Assembly: GCA_907163375.1 (NCBI GenBank)
Contig: CAJQUW010015404.1
Location: 72,001-136,000 of the forward strand
Length of the DNA stretch: 64,000 nucleotides
Source of the DNA: Prostheceraeus crozeri
Taxonomy: Eukaryota; Platyhelminthes; Polycladida; Euryleptidae
Direction of reading: 5' to 3'
Shown here: positions 52,961-62,040 of the stretch, piece by piece
Layout of the letters: each line of letters begins with the position of its first letter
How positions within the stretch are numbered: position 1 is the stretch's first letter
Notes under the pieces: generated by a model
What the model saw: only the letters and a program-made list of their open reading frames with translations
Databases searched by the model: none
What the model was told of the DNA's origin: nothing
Program-made: the position numbers and the translations under genes

Positions 52961-54857
52961 TATCCTACTTCATAGGCGATTACGAAACATTTGCAAATTT
53001 GAATTCATGAAAAATATCTTCTTGTATGAAAGTTTTATATTTATCAAATAGAAAACCAAAACAATCATAATTCGGCAAAAAGATAGCTAGTAAAACGCTG
53101 TGCTCGAATTATTCATGCTCAAAATCGTTCAAAATCCGTACGGCATATAAAACTGCATGACTAGAATAAAATGACTGATCTTGCTAAAATTATGCTTTGT
53201 ACGATAAGATTCACAGAGATTACAAAAACTGAGCCCTGCTCCCCAAAGTAAACAGCGGAGGGAATGGATATCCTTCAAAAATACAATTTTTCATACGTAT
53301 TTGGAAAATGAACAGAGTTTTTATAGTAGCACACATCGAACGATCCGATACAAATAATTTTTATGAATATCACTTTTATCAACATAAAGGAAATTTCTCT
53401 ATCCGGATTTGATCATTCTTCATTTGAAAATCCTTCCAACCAGAAAGCATGCCCACAGCCCGAATACGCATTTCACTTCATCTGAAACACTGTCATTTCG
53501 AGTCAAACACCGTCGCGCCGTTATCAGTTACATTTTTAAGAATAGAGGTGATATCACGAAAAATTTACAGTTCAACGGAGAAACAGTCACTACCAAATGA
53601 AGTTTGAAGCGATGATACGAGGTCACTGAAAAAAACATCTTCGCGGTTGGACCACAACACGGTTGTCCAAATCTGACGATCGCTGGGACGTTGCGAGTAT
53701 GAGAGATTTATGGATAAAGAATAATTCCAGTAGTTTTCGGGGTTAATTAGCTCACAAGACAAGACGGAAAAGCAGCCGAATGTAGGTCAGGTATTGAGTC
53801 ATCGATGGACAGATACACAGCCTCAGAAATCAACACCTGTAAAAAAGACAAATCTTGTGCTGATGTGCAGAGCAGAATTATCAAACTTAACGGATCTTAA
53901 TTAACATTCTATGGGTAGGCCTACTCAAATTTCAGAAGATAAATCATTTATAGTAATTTTAGGTGTTACAGTAAAGACTATTAAGAAAACTGCTTTTGGA
54001 TTATTTCATCTCTGACGATGTGGGAAGCGATATTCTTAGGAATTTTGATAGCAAATGAAGATATTCAAGAGTGGTTGAATTGTGATCATTAACAATTCAT
54101 CAATCATTTTTTTAATCAATACTCTGATTATTTATCAATAATTTTATTTTGATATTCAAGTACCGGTAACTGTTTTTACAAAAAATGCAATCTGCAAATT
54201 AAAACAGAGCCTTACCGAGATGTAGCCTATTACAGACTGCTTGTCAACCGTTCATGCGATGAAGATATTCAGGAATGCTTGAGTTTTTATTATAGTTTTT
54301 AATACCGCACATGTAATTTTATTTTGATATTTTATTTTATTTTAAACAATTTGTTTAAAATCACAATCTGCAAACACATACACACGTAATGTCATCTTGT
54401 CTACCGCTTATATGACATCATCTCTACAGGTAAGTCATGGTGGGCCTACAACTAACATGTGACCTTAAAGGATGCTCATTTTAACTATGTCACGTTTTAG
54501 ATAGGAGGGAAAATATCTTGTATTTCATATAAAATTTAGACTTCTTAACAAATAAATATCTATTGCAAGAGAGCGCTAGATGACTCCAGACTACATGTAC
54601 ATAGAAAATAGTAAAACTGACCATGAAGGTGGCATTATGGACTATCATGGACTCCTAGATATTAAATCTCTACTATCTATGAGTCCATGAAGATATGACA
54701 TTATGCTTTATGTTGGCTAAAATATCAAATGAAATTTCGCAGTTGGAGTCATCTAGCGCTATCTTTTTTCATACAAGGAAGTAAAAGTCAATAATGTTTC
54801 AAATTGTCAACGCTGAAGCATTCAAAGATTTGGGGTTAGTATCACCAATAAGGGACT
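52961..54857. other. Host DNA, no gene seen
   Basis: AT-rich with no supported ORF. TAGGCCTAC at 53915 and ACCGGTAAC at 54163 are short palindromic words common in some marine deuterostome genomes. ATGGACT/AGTCCAT words at 54635-54690 can pair into a small hairpin. Confidence 0.4.
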
Positions 54858-55148
54858 TCAATAATGATCATCCCACTTGGACATTTCATGAAAGAAAAAT
54901 TTCAATGCCAGGTTCAAAGTGACTTTTGAGATGAACTCCAATTTCTCATGACCATCGCTTGAACGGTCCGATAGAAACATAAGGTCCTCTGAACCGTTTT
55001 CTAAAATTGTTGTATTTCTTTCCTTGAGCCAGTCGTCGAATACTTTTCTTGCCCAGTAGTTCTGATTCATGGTGTTTTGAGGAATGGTGGTCTTCCGTAT
55101 CTTATTCAGCTCTTCAGTTGTAAAAGGTGTGGCGTGTCTTTTTGTCAT
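54858..55148 (-). CDS. Crypton-like (DUF3504-type) N-terminal exon
   Basis: The 96-residue frame starts MTKRHATPFTTEELNKI and has PQNTMNQNYWARKVFDDWL, the pattern p-x-N-T-x-x-x-x-x-W-x-x-x-x-F-x-x-W-x-x-x-R-N found at the N-terminus of Crypton-derived tyrosine recombinase-like proteins in marine animals. A typical protein runs several hundred residues more; the frame ends at 54858, so this is one exon or a fragment. Sequence after base 54981 leftward shows the uninterrupted version of the site where Polinton E inserted. Confidence 0.55.
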   Translation of the reverse strand: MTKRHATPFTTEELNKIRKTTIPQNTMNQNYWARKVFDDWLKERNTTILENGSEDLMFLSDRSSDGHEKLEFISKVTLNLALKFFFHEMSKWDDHY

Positions 55149-55769
55149 GATTTCTTTGACCGTGTTGCTTTGCGATGGTAAACTATCTTAAAAGAAATGC
55201 CTATCCGTCTGACCCTAGAATGACGTCCAAAACTTTGATTTTGAATTTTGAATGCAGATCAGTGACCTAAATGAAAGAAACCATATCCATAGAATTAGTA
55301 CAGATGTACCTATCAAAAGGGTCAAATTTCTAGCTATCTTTGATATCTTGATTTCCAACATAGACGTCTCTTGATTTCCCAATACTTTCTTCTTCTTCTT
55401 CTTCTGTTTATATTTAGACAATTAGAAGTCTATGACTTAGAAATAGATTTCTTAAGAACGAAGCACTATGAACGGAAATCCATGGACATCTATCTACATT
55501 CTCAATTTAGAAAGGACATTTGATCATAGATAACAAACAATCATTTTAACAAATTGTCCCTGGCATTTTAACAATATTGTCCCTCCATTAACAAGCTGTC
55601 CCTCTCTCTGATTGGCTGAGATGAGCATCCTTTAAGTTAAGGTTACAGGAGGATATCATGACTGTATGGGATATACAGAGGTGCATAAGTTAAGGTTACA
55701 GGAGGATATCATGATTGTATGGGAAATACAGAGGTGTATAACTATGTTAAAATCCCGAGGCCGTAGGCC
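54981..55769. repeat. Large inverted repeat, left arm
   Basis: Near-perfect reverse complement of 55776-56481; both arms carry the Crypton-like exon pointing outward and a CTT-repeat (TTCTTCTTCTTCTTCTG). The centre is CCGAGGCCGTAGGCCGAAGG. A 55-base GTTAAGGTTACAGGAGG unit is doubled on this arm only (55634-55735). Confidence 0.9.
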
Positions 55770-55775
55770 GAAGGA

Positions 55776-56481
55776 TTTTAACATAGTTATACACCGAGGT
55801 ATTTCCCATACAGTCATAGAGATATCCTCCTGTAACATACTTAAAGGATGCTCATCTCAGCCAATCAGAGAGAGGGACAGCTTGTTAATGGAGGGACAAT
55901 ATTGTTAAAATGCCAGGGACAATTTGTTAAAATGATTGTTTGTTATCTATGATCAAATGTCCTTTCTAAATTGAGAATGTAGATAGATGTCCATGGATTT
56001 CCGTTCATAGTGCTTCGTTCTTAAGAAATCTATTTCTAAGTCATAGACTTCTAATTGTCTAAATATAAACAGAAGAAGAAGAAGAAGAAAGTATTGGGAA
56101 ATCAAGAGACGTCTATGTTGGAAATCAAGATATCAAAGATAGCTAGAAATTTGACCCTTTTGATAGGTACATCTGTACTAATTCTATGGATATGGTTTCT
56201 TTCATTTAGGTCACTGATCTGCATTCAAAATTCAAAATCAAAGTTTTGGACGTCATTCTAGGGTCAGACAGGCCGATAGTTTACCATCGCAAAGCAACAC
56301 GGTCAAAGAAATCATGACAAAAAGACACGCCACACCTTTTACAACTGAAGAGCTGAATAAGATACGGAAGACCACCATTCCTCAAAACACCATGAATCAG
56401 AACTACTGGGCAAGAAAAGTATTCGACGACTGCCTCAAGGAAAGAAATACAACAATTTTAGAAAACGGTTCAGAGGACCTT
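55776..56481. repeat. Large inverted repeat, right arm, interrupted by Polinton E
   Basis: Copies 54981-55769 in reverse orientation and stops exactly where E begins. The other side of the arm would lie beyond E, outside the window. Confidence 0.9.
56314..56481 (+). pseudogene. Crypton-like exon, second copy, split by Polinton E
   Basis: Same start as the left copy (MTKRHATPFTTEELNKI) with one Trp-to-Cys change in the second W motif (DDCLKERN). It is cut at LENGSEDL by the E terminus. GACCTT at 56476-56481 is the candidate target site. Confidence 0.6.
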
Positions 56482-57450
56482 AGTAGTAAGTAAAACTCCA
56501 CCACTGGACCGCGCAAGATGGCCGCCGTCGCTGATGTCCCCCCCTCCTGTCCGTCGAGTCGGTCGTGGTGTGCCGCCGTGTTGCTTCGAGTCTGACGTCC
56601 CCCCCTCTGGCCGGCCGTCGTAGCGCGCGGTGATGTGCTGTCCAGGTTGGCGTGGTGTGCCGGCCAGATTGGGAGGGTGGTGTGCCGGCCAGGTTGGGAG
56701 GGTGGATTGTCGGAGCTCACCTGAAAAAATCCTAAGTGTCAGAGTGGCTTTGTATGGATAAAATTTTGAAAATTTTCCAAAGTGTGGCATTTCGACCTGC
56801 GACCTTCACCAAAACATTTTTCATCAAATTTCACTGACCCCCTCCCCCCCCGAAAGCAGTCTTCTAACTTTAGTTCTAGTGGACGGATTTTGTCTTACAG
56901 CTACTCGTTTGAAAGACGAGAAAAAACTGCTCGACACCATTTTTGCCGCGAGTCAATCGGACCAGCCGTTCAAAAGTTAGAGCTGTTACAAGATTTTAGG
57001 TCGGAGCTCACCTGAAAAAATCCTAAGTGTCAGAGTGACTTTGTATGGGTAAAATTTTTGAAATTTTCCAAAGTGTGGCATTTCGACCTGGGACCTTCAC
57101 CAAAACATTTTTCATCAAATTTCACTGACCCCCTCCTCCCCCGAAAGCAGTCTTCTAACTTTAGTTCTAGTGGACGGATTTTGTCTTACAGCTACTCGTT
57201 TGAAAGAGGAGAAAAAACTGCTCGACGACATTTTTTCCGCGAGTCAATCGGACCAGCCGTTCAAAAGTTAGAGCTGTCACAAGATTTTAGGTCGGAGCTC
57301 ACCTGAAAAAATCCTAAGTGTCAGAGTGACTTTGTATGGGTAAAATTTTGAAAATTTTCCAAAGTGTGGCATTTCGACCTGGGACCTTCACCAAAACATT
57401 TTTCATCAAATTTCTCTGAACGAGGGGGGGAGGGGGGGTCAGTGAAATTT
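56482..57450 (+). repeat. Left terminal and subterminal repeats of Polinton E
   Basis: Terminal 220 bases match B; two subterminal units follow (AAAGCAGTCTTCTAACTTTAG at about 56853 and 57144, step about 290). C-runs mark unit borders as in A and B. Confidence 0.9.
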
Positions 57451-57701
57451 GTCCCAGGTCGAAATTCGGAAGTTTTAAATTTTTCAAAATTTTCACCACA
57501 CTGGAGCTCTCACACTTAGGAATTTTTTCACTTGTGGCATGTTACATGGACATGTGCTGACGCACCCACTTCCCGTGGTCACATGAGAATGCTTCAGGTG
57601 TCATATGATAGAGAATAATGAGACGATTCGTTTGCAACAAACCGCATGTCGCTACGATGAATACTTTCGGAGATAGAAGCATTTTAAGTTTTCTTCCGAG
57701 C

Positions 57702-58315
57702 ATATATAAACCCCCGACAACGTAAGTCTGATCACTTCATCGAAAGACGAGGTAAGCGACGGTCGTCGCTCTGAGCTCCCGATATCGGGTGTTTCAAAGG
57801 ACTATATCTTTTGAAGTAGGCAAGCTATCTTCTTACTTCAAAGTTTGTATGATAGAGTTTTATTATGTCTTTACTACTGATAAATTTTTTTAAAAGTAGT
57901 ATGAGTACTAAAATGCGGAATTTTTTTAAAAATTCTTAATTTTCAGTTTTTTCAAAGTTTTAACATGTAGACTAAGGTTTTCAAGTATGCTGAGTTCAAA
58001 TCTACTATCAGATTTGAAATTTAACTCAGTCTGAGGCAGCTTTGAGGGGTTAGATCCCAGCTACTGATCACTACCTTTGACTCGGTGTTGCTGTTACCAC
58101 TTCGGAGCAGTGACAATGATGTCTTCAGCTGTAAAGAGCGGGTATCGGGGAAGATCTTTCACTTCCCTAGTGATCAGTACAAGGCCTTCGGGCTGTCGAC
58201 GGGATCGAGTGCCACTCACTATACTCAAATCTATAATTCGTCACTAAGTGTAATGCTTTAGGAATATGACTGTACTACATGATTCCAAACTTATACAAAT
58301 TTCATTATCTTACAG
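57702..58315 (+). promoter_or_regulatory. TATA box and leader intron of the E coiled-coil gene
   Basis: ATATATAAA at 57702-57710, donor GACGAG|GTAAGC at 57752 and acceptor CTTACAG ending at 58315; a second possible acceptor (TCTCAG) ends at 58332. The intron holds GATATCGGG palindromes and no ORF. Confidence 0.65.
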
Positions 58316-58334
58316 TTAACAAGAAATCTCAGGC

Positions 58335-59501
58335 ATGGCTAACGACAAAAATAGAAAATTCCACATTAAAATGTGTACATGTGGGCGAATCAATCGCAGT
58401 GCGGACGCCAAGGCGCATGTCAAGAAGGCGGGCACCGACCACATGATTATCCTGAATAGGGTTGCGTGTGTGAAGTGTAGAGTGTTGAAGGGTGATGAGG
58501 ATGAGGCGCGTTTTTACAGAGTGCATGCTGACTGTAGTGGAGGTTTGGTGAATGACTTGCGATTCACGCAGTTGATTGTTGAAGAGAGGGAGCGAATGTT
58601 GGCGATAGAGCGAGAGGGCAAGGTTGAGAATGTTGTTGAGAATGATGAGTTGGCGAGAGCAGTTGCGTCGTTGGAGGCTGAAATTGGGCGAAAGAGAGTG
58701 CTTGAGAGTGATGATGAGGATGATGTGGATTTAGATAGGGAGCGTGTGAGGAAGCGTGTGAGGAAGTTGAGCTCTTCGTCGTCGGAGGTGTCAAACATTG
58801 TCATCACCGACCCCCCGAAGAGCTCATCTTCCCCAAAAGTGAAGAGTGGTGGGATTCGTAAGCAGTCGGCGAGATGGTTGAAGGATGAAGAGAAGAGGCA
58901 TGTATCGCAGCAGATGGCGCATGATTTGTTGATAAATAAGTATGAGAGTTTGAAGAAGGTGAAGGATGAAGTCGTGAAGGAGTTGGATGAGTTGAAAAAG
59001 AAGGAACTGAAGTCGAAGGAGGTAGCGGATGAGAATATTCGAATGAGGCGTAGTGGGACTGATTTGAAGAATGAGACGCGAGAGTTGGAAGAGAAGAATG
59101 ATGACTGTGAGAAGAGGGCGAGTGCTGCGGAGAGAAGAATGAGAGATGCAGAATCGAAGTTTGAGGAGATGATGAAGGAGATGACTGTGTTGAGAGCGAG
59201 GAATGTTGAGTTGGAGAGGAATGTGGCTCGGCGGGGTGATGAGAGGCAGGCGTATGAGAAGTTGGAGCGCATGAGGGATGAGTGGAATCGTGTGAATGAG
59301 GATAGGTTGTTTGAGTTTCACATCCCTATTCGGGATAATCATTTGGATGGACAAGTCCTTGTAAATCAAAGTCTCGACGAGTCCATCATATGTTACAACG
59401 GCCATCCAACCAAAAAATGCCTACATGCCAGCCTGAGAATGCGCGGTCATCTGCACAAATTTTCAATTCGGAAGCGCGCGAGACTACCTAAGGATGGCTA
59501 A
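58335..59501 (+). CDS. Coiled-coil protein with N-terminal CxC motif, whole copy
   Basis: 388 residues. N-terminus: MCTCGRINRSADAKAHVKKA then VACVKCRVLKG, possible zinc ligands. An acidic linker (SDDEDDVDLDRER) precedes RKRVRKL, likely nuclear localisation. Residues about 170-330 form a long coiled coil rich in Glu, Lys and Arg. The C-terminal domain has EFHIPIRDNHLDGQVLV, KKCLHASLRMRGH and a basic end (SIRKRARLPKDG), also present in the diverged A protein. An intron at 59506-59565 lies just after the stop, so it would be in the 3' UTR. Function unknown; a DNA-associated structural or regulatory role is a guess. Confidence 0.8.
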   Translation: MANDKNRKFHIKMCTCGRINRSADAKAHVKKAGTDHMIILNRVACVKCRVLKGDEDEARFYRVHADCSGGLVNDLRFTQLIVEERERMLAIEREGKVENVVENDELARAVASLEAEIGRKRVLESDDEDDVDLDRERVRKRVRKLSSSSSEVSNIVITDPPKSSSSPKVKSGGIRKQSARWLKDEEKRHVSQQMAHDLLINKYESLKKVKDEVVKELDELKKKELKSKEVADENIRMRRSGTDLKNETRELEEKNDDCEKRASAAERRMRDAESKFEEMMKEMTVLRARNVELERNVARRGDERQAYEKLERMRDEWNRVNEDRLFEFHIPIRDNHLDGQVLVNQSLDESIICYNGHPTKKCLHASLRMRGHLHKFSIRKRARLPKDG

Positions 59502-59599
59502 CTTGGTAAGTGAAAAGTAAATAAGATAGTATATCCTATTCTAATACATGTCATTTTCATTGCAGATCTTAGCCCGCCTTCACCACCCCATCACGACAC

Positions 59600-59742
59600 T
59601 CCGAGAACGAACCATCGGCTCTCTTAAGGGCCACCTAGGGGCAAGACATGATAGAACCTCCACCCGGTTTGCCCTGGGCAGTCTTCGGACTGGCGAATGC
59701 TATCATTAAGTTGAATCTGCTATCAGTCAACTTGAACGTTGC
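59600..59742 (+). repeat. 140-bp 3'-end repeat with histone-type stem-loop, E copy 1
   Basis: The stem-loop GGCTCTCTTAAGGGCC is at 59617-59632, followed by ACC and GGGGCAAGACATGATAGAA. It lies about 55 bases past the coiled-coil stop once the 59506-59565 intron is removed. The repeat ends in the AAGTTGA...TCAACTT hairpin. Confidence 0.78.
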
Positions 59743-59757
59743 GTCGCGTTAGAGGGG

Positions 59758-59765
59758 TATATAAA
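59758..59765 (+). promoter_or_regulatory. TATA box of the small gene at 59797
   Basis: TATATAAA within GGGGTATATAAACCAC, 32 bases before the ATG; leader has a CATTTCATTTCATTTC repeat. A very short leader. Confidence 0.65.
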
Positions 59766-59796
59766 CCACTGCCTCTCATTTCATTTCATTTCAATC

Positions 59797-60102
59797 ATGC
59801 AGACGCCGAACAGTCAAGTCAGCTCTCCTCGCGGACCGCAGTTAAGGCCGCGAAATTTATTTGAGGAATTTGTCAGGCTAGAGGAGCAAGACAGAGTTTA
59901 CAATAATCTTGCTCGGATTGGCAATCCGATGACAGCAACTGTTGTCAATCCAACGAAATGGCGCTACATTCCACTTTTTAGCCACGTGCCAGTTAGCGTG
60001 GAAGTCGACACTGCTACCAAAGAGAGAGTCAAAGACTCTCTCAGCAGAATTGGTGGGTGTAAGATGACGTTACTCCCGAGAACGAACCATCGGCTCTCTT
60101 AA
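59797..60102 (+). CDS. Small unknown protein in histone-like cassette 1
   Basis: 101 residues, own TATA box, not recognised. MQTPNSQVSSPRGPQLRPRN is a basic Ser/Pro start; then NLFEEFVRLEEQDRVYNNL and a compact part (WRYIPLFSHVPVSVEV, KERVKDSLSRIGG). The TAA stop lies inside the loop of the stem-loop at 60092-60107, so the coding end and the 3' signal overlap. Found in E only; B lacks this cassette. Confidence 0.55.
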   Translation: MQTPNSQVSSPRGPQLRPRNLFEEFVRLEEQDRVYNNLARIGNPMTATVVNPTKWRYIPLFSHVPVSVEVDTATKERVKDSLSRIGGCKMTLLPRTNHRLS

Positions 60103-60216
60103 GGGCCACCATGGGGCAAGACATGATAGAACCTCCACCCGGTTTGCCCTGGGCAGTCTCCGGACTAGCGAATACTATCATTAAGTTGAATCTGCTATCA
60201 GTCAACTTGAACGTTA
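60073..60216 (+). repeat. 140-bp 3'-end repeat with histone-type stem-loop, E copy 2
   Basis: The stem-loop is at 60092-60107 with ACCATGGGGCAAGACATG after it; identical over most of its length to copies 1 and 3. Confidence 0.78.
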
Positions 60217-60280
60217 TGAAGTCGATTGCCATCCCTGAAGCATTCTGATTCGCTGTTGAGCAATTAATTGTTGAAAACTC

Positions 60281-60288
60281 TATATAAG
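60281..60288 (+). promoter_or_regulatory. TATA box of the small gene at 60329
   Basis: TATATAAG, 41 bases before the ATG, inside CTCTATATAAGCCAG. Confidence 0.65.
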
Positions 60289-60328
60289 CCAGAAGATTGT
60301 AGTGCTTCTCATTCAATTTTAAGTCACG

Positions 60329-60583
60329 ATGAAAGCAACATCTACTAGCACCATTCCCGTCTTCATCGATGAAGACAACGCCATTCCCGAGTTCATCATC
60401 CTCGACGAGTGGGATGAAGAGGATGATAAGAAGGGGAAGATCGAGAAGATCGTTTGGACGGATGGGGTGTGGACTCCGAATACCACTCGCATCCGAAAGG
60501 TGCCAGATACACCAGCACGACCTCGGCGGTATAGGGTCTATGACAACTTAACCGTCATACCCATTGACTATTCCAGCCAATAG
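60329..60583 (+). CDS. Small acidic unknown protein in histone-like cassette 2
   Basis: 84 residues, own TATA box, not recognised. Acidic N-terminal half (FIDEDNAIPEFIILDEWDEE) and basic C-terminal half (TRIRKVPDTPARPRRYRVY). The stop is 34 bases before the stem-loop at 60618, the spacing seen in histone genes. Small size, charged ends and histone-type 3' end suggest expression tied to DNA replication. A broken copy is in B at 36332-36590. Confidence 0.6.
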   Translation: MKATSTSTIPVFIDEDNAIPEFIILDEWDEEDDKKGKIEKIVWTDGVWTPNTTRIRKVPDTPARPRRYRVYDNLTVIPIDYSSQ

Positions 60584-60600
60584 TCAACTTAAATTCACAC

Positions 60601-60742
60601 CCCGAGAACGAACCATCGGCTCTCTTAAGGGCCACCATGGGGCAAGACATGATAGAACCTCCACGCGGTTTGCCCTGGGCAGTCTTTGGACTGGCGAATA
60701 CTATCATTAAGTTGAATCTGCTATCAGTCAACTTGAACGTTG
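60601..60742 (+). repeat. 140-bp 3'-end repeat with histone-type stem-loop, E copy 3
   Basis: The stem-loop GGCTCTCTTAAGGGCC is at 60618-60633, followed by ACCATGGGGCAAGACATGATAG. Confidence 0.78.
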
Positions 60743-61083
60743 CAAATGAAGTTCGGTGTAATACTTCCTTCCGACGGGCGTTCCTGTAAAGGGCGGCGGT
60801 GAAACCCGTAGCTATGTATACCGCAAGGGACATTCGGCAATGGTCAATCTTGTTAAACCTCTCTGCGTCATGTTTGCAAGTGATTGCCTCTGTCTCAACG
60901 TAGTATGCATTCGCGCCAGGGTGACATTTAGCCAACTGTCGAAGGTTACCTTATAAACTTTCCATTGCATACGTTATGAGAACCATGAGTTCTACCTGTC
61001 TCTATCAATGAGACGAATTGATGAATGGAATGAAATGGGAGGACACTCACGCGCCACACGCAACATAACACACTTCTCTCTTC
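60743..61083. other. Conserved noncoding block shared with B
   Basis: Matches 36753-37090 with very few differences over 340 bases. No supported ORF. Confidence 0.5.
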
Positions 61084-61276
61084 CGTAGTCTAACAAGCTC
61101 TTTACACATGGATCGCAGTCGATTGCTATCCCTGTATCAGAAGTGTAAGCTATCTTAATTTTATTTGACACTATTTCATCTATCATCATCGCCCATATGA
61201 AATGTTTTAAGATTTACAAGTTAGACTAAGCGTGCTACTATTTCCAAATGAAAAAGTATACATGGTTAAATCATCC
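61084..61276 (-). repeat. 206-bp repeat, single unit (E)
   Basis: One reversed unit of the array found four times in A and twice in B. Confidence 0.9.
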
Positions 61277-61336
61277 ACTGAAGCCCCATTCAAGTAAGTC
61301 AGTATGAAAGCAAAGATAATACGAAATAAAAATTTA

Positions 61337-61783
61337 TTATGGCATGTATTTCAAAAGGTCTTCATCGTCAATATCGTCCCAGAGTCTGGCTTCACATAGA
61401 TCGCAAAAACAGTTCACTTGCTTTAATCGTTCTTCCACTGCGAGCCTCACTTTGTCGATATACTCCCACTCCGCCATAGTTCGTGGCTGGGAGTTAGGGG
61501 TGTACCACTCATATAATTGGTGGAGGAATTTGGTGCTGGTGATCTCCATCACATCGTCAGTATCGTACTGGAGATACTTCCACCTCACGCCTGTTAAGTC
61601 GGGACACTCCTTCTCACATACACTCTCTTCGTCGTCCGCTGGTAATGACAACTTTCTGATATTGTCCAGTCGGTACACCTTCTCTACCTTCCCCTTCGTT
61701 GGAGCGTTTGGTGCAACGAGCGCCTTTGGTGTTGAGCATGGAGAAGAGAATTTTGTGTTTGGTGTTGTCGGAGGGCTTGTCAT
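61337..61783 (-). CDS. Unknown conserved Polinton protein (148 aa), E copy
   Basis: Open, over 90% identical to the A and B proteins. AATAAA adjoins the stop. Confidence 0.75.
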   Translation of the reverse strand: MTSPPTTPNTKFSSPCSTPKALVAPNAPTKGKVEKVYRLDNIRKLSLPADDEESVCEKECPDLTGVRWKYLQYDTDDVMEITSTKFLHQLYEWYTPNSQPRTMAEWEYIDKVRLAVEERLKQVNCFCDLCEARLWDDIDDEDLLKYMP

Positions 61784-61829
61784 GTTGACTGTGAATAATA
61801 ACTTTGAAATGTTTTCTAATTCTTAAGTA

Positions 61830-62040
61830 TCAACAAGCAACCAATCAGAATGAACAGCCAATGAATGATGAATATGAAAGTATATATGTAAAGTGACATT
61901 CGTGTCATTTCACTCTGTCTTTGTGACATATAAGTGAAGTGTTCTCTGGCGAATTCTATATTTGAGGCGTACAAGTGAACTGCTCTCTCGTGAAGTCTCT
62001 ATGTTGTTGAAGTATCAACCTTAAACTCGATTTCGTTGAA
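61830..62040. promoter_or_regulatory. Bidirectional PolB / 148-aa gene promoter and PolB leader (E)
   Basis: CAACCAATCAG and CAGCCAATGAATG near 61840-61866, then GTATATATG at about 61879 toward PolB. Confidence 0.6.

Noticed and set aside
52961-54857. LTR retrotransposon or retrovirus remnants
   Set aside because: No paired long direct repeats, primer binding site or RT motif seen in any host segment of the window.
60555-60935. Minus-strand frame open in both B and E (MAKCHPGANAYY and on)
   Set aside because: It runs through the stem-loop repeat and into an opposite-strand gene; identity between B and E is equally high outside it, so openness is not evidence of coding.
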